NCBI GenBank assembly: GCA_017861355.1
Contig: JAGFXQ010000041.1
Span: forward strand, 1 to 15,562
Direction of reading: 5' to 3'
Source: Bacillota bacterium
GTDB taxonomy: Bacteria > Bacillota > Clostridia > Lachnospirales > Lachnospiraceae
Length of the DNA: 15,562 nucleotides
The notes beneath the pieces were generated by a model. It was not told the origin of the DNA. It searched no databases and saw only the letters and a program-made list of their open reading frames with translations. This document shows, in pieces, positions 14,609 to 15,562 of this stretch. Positions within the stretch are counted from its first letter, which is position 1. The number at the start of each line of letters is the position of its first letter. The translations under genes and the position numbers were made by a program.

Positions 14609-14638
14609 AGGGCTTTGCATTTTGCAAGGCCCTTTTTG
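14609..14638 (+). terminator. Rho-independent terminator after the Big_5 protein gene
   Basis: AGGGCTTTGCA (14609-14619) pairs with TGCAAGGCCCT (14623-14633) through one G-U, with a three-base loop and a T-run. It ends the TetR/Big_5 transcript. Confidence 0.9.
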
Positions 14639-14693
14639 CATCCAGAGGAGAAAAGAAAACCGGATTGTGAGCTGATAGATGCACATAGAACAT

Positions 14694-14810
14694 AAAAACA
14701 GACCGTGAAAGTTTACTTTCTAAGGGATGTTTTTAAATATTTCTATTGGATTAATCCAATAAAGCGAGGAAATCCACAGGATTTTCGAGCCTGGCCTGAA
14801 TAGTTACGAA
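14694..14810 (+). repeat. Interspersed repeat, copy 2 (hairpin core 14699-14726 inverted, 45-base extra segment)
   Basis: The 28-base core is the exact reverse complement of the copy-1 core, yet the tail TAAATATTTCTATTGG then CCTGAATAG runs in the same direction as in copy 1. Between those tail blocks this copy has 45 extra bases (14750-14794). They complete a perfect 16-base palindrome at 14745-14760 and hold an AAATCC/GGATTT hairpin (14770-14784). It occupies most of the gap 14639-14855, in which no gene is seen. No clear promoter for the downstream glycosidase is visible. Confidence 0.72.
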
Positions 14811-14855
14811 TATAGACTAGAAGGTTTATTAATGAATCAATAGGAGGTTTTACAG

Positions 14856-15562
14856 ATGAGAGAATATGATTTTCTGAAAGAGAAGCCCTTTAATCTAAAT
14901 GACACGCATTTTCTGAAAGAGAAGCCCTTTAATCTAAATGACACGCAGATGTCCTGGGTTACAGATACACTGAAAGGTCTTACAACGAAGGAGAAGATAG
15001 GTCAGTTATTCTGTCTGATCAGTTATACGGGTGACCATGGATATCTCTCGAACCTTGCACATAATTTTCAAATCGGTGGCATTATGGGACGTAGGATGCC
15101 GATGGAGGAGGTGTGTGATATGACGAACTTCCTTCAACAGGAATCAAAGATTCCGATGCTGATTGCGGCCAACTTTGAAGCCGGTGGAGATGGTCTGATC
15201 GAGGAAGGAACCAATATCGGACCAAACATGCAAATTGGTGCTACACACAATCCCGAGTTTGCCAAAAAGCAAGGTTATGTATGTGCCAGAGAGGGACTGG
15301 CGGTTGGAGCAAACTGGGCTTTCGCTCCGGTGATCGATATTGATAAGAATTTTAGAAATCCAATCATGGCGACTCGTCTGTTTGGCTCGGATGATAAGCT
15401 TGTAAAGGAATGTGGTGTAGCATACACAAATGCAGCGCAGGAATTAGGAATGGCGGTTTCCATTAAGCATTTCCCGGGAGATGGAGTGGATGAGAGAGAC
15501 CAGCATCTGGTGACCAGCAGCAACGACTTATCCTGTGAGGAATGGGATGCCACGTTCGGAGA
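14856..15562 (+). CDS. Glycoside hydrolase family 3, NagZ-like, N-terminal part (3' end outside window)
   Basis: The frame is open from ATG 14856 to the window end (235 complete codons). AGGAGG (14842-14847) lies eight bases upstream. It reads as the TIM-barrel domain of GH3: LTTKEKIGQLFCL near the start, GGIMGRRM, the IPMLIAANFEAGG segment, ANWAFAPVIDI, and KHFPGDG at 204-210. In NagZ-type beta-N-acetylglucosaminidases a KHFPGHG loop carries the Asp-His catalytic dyad. Here DERDQH keeps Asp215 and His217, though the usual second His of KHFPGHG is Asp209. No signal peptide is seen, so it is probably cytosolic. Residues 6-31 contain a tandem repeat (FLKEKPFNLNDT twice) from an exact DNA duplication. 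The substrate is likely a beta-linked sugar or amino sugar. Confidence 0.88.
   Translation, partial: MREYDFLKEKPFNLNDTHFLKEKPFNLNDTQMSWVTDTLKGLTTKEKIGQLFCLISYTGDHGYLSNLAHNFQIGGIMGRRMPMEEVCDMTNFLQQESKIPMLIAANFEAGGDGLIEEGTNIGPNMQIGATHNPEFAKKQGYVCAREGLAVGANWAFAPVIDIDKNFRNPIMATRLFGSDDKLVKECGVAYTNAAQELGMAVSIKHFPGDGVDERDQHLVTSSNDLSCEEWDATFG
14869..14946 (+). repeat. Exact 39-bp tandem duplication inside the GH3 gene
   Basis: The 39-base unit at 14869-14907 is repeated without a change at 14908-14946. Being 13 codons it keeps the frame and doubles FLKEKPFNLNDT at the N-terminus, ahead of the catalytic barrel. Complete identity points to a recent slippage or duplication event, or to an assembly artefact. 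Confidence 0.95.

Noticed and set aside
5549..14726. Composite transposon or invertible segment bounded by the 28-base inverted repeats
   Set aside because: No transposase or recombinase lies between, the content is ordinary housekeeping and transport genes, and the tails run in the same direction, so the pair looks like scattered repeats.
14869..14946. Start of a CRISPR-like or VNTR array
   Set aside because: There are only two abutting copies without spacers, inside a coding frame.

Overview
The window looks like chromosome from an AT-rich, low-GC Gram-positive anaerobe, most likely a Clostridia member of the Lachnospiraceae type. This rests on strong AGGAGG-like ribosome binding sites, an LplB/LplC/LplA-type sugar importer, a SleB-type wall hydrolase with LysM repeats, a yybP-ykoY (Mn2+) riboswitch and the general protein style. 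No rRNA, tRNA, CRISPR array, transposase or phage gene is visible. Species cannot be named from the sequence alone.

Layout. (1) 1-2986: the 3' end of a carbohydrate ABC importer operon (two permeases, then a large solute-binding lipoprotein), with a stem-loop between the second permease and the binding-protein gene and a strong terminator at the end. (2) 2990-5580: a long unexplained hairpin, a near-consensus promoter, an aspartate kinase and a D-lactate dehydrogenase-like 2-hydroxyacid dehydrogenase with a four-cysteine tail. A copy of an interspersed repeat follows its stop codon. (3) 5621-8697: a promoter, a Mn2+-type yybP-ykoY riboswitch with a terminator expression platform, and an 875-residue P-type cation ATPase. 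This is a complete metal-efflux control unit. (4) 8889-11100: two damaged genes. One is a GHKL-type sensor kinase that stops just after its histidine box. The other is a guanine deaminase interrupted by a single in-frame TAG codon. (5) 11141-12049: a long convergent hairpin and a minus-strand LysM/SleB-type cell wall hydrolase. (6) 12253-14638: a membrane-anchored sugar-binding-protein-like gene, a TetR-family regulator and a small secreted protein with an Ig-like Big_5 domain. (7) 14699-15562: a second copy of the interspersed repeat, with its hairpin core inverted, then the start of a GH3-family glycosidase whose N-terminus carries an exact 39-bp tandem duplication.

Most genes are ordinary metabolic and transport functions. 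The points most worth a second look are the nonsense codon in guanine deaminase, the riboswitch/ATPase unit, the repeat pair with the flipped hairpin, the fresh in-frame duplication in the GH3 gene, the sensor kinase without a catalytic domain, and the 17-bp-stem hairpin before the aspartate kinase promoter. I found no convincing new multi-gene system.
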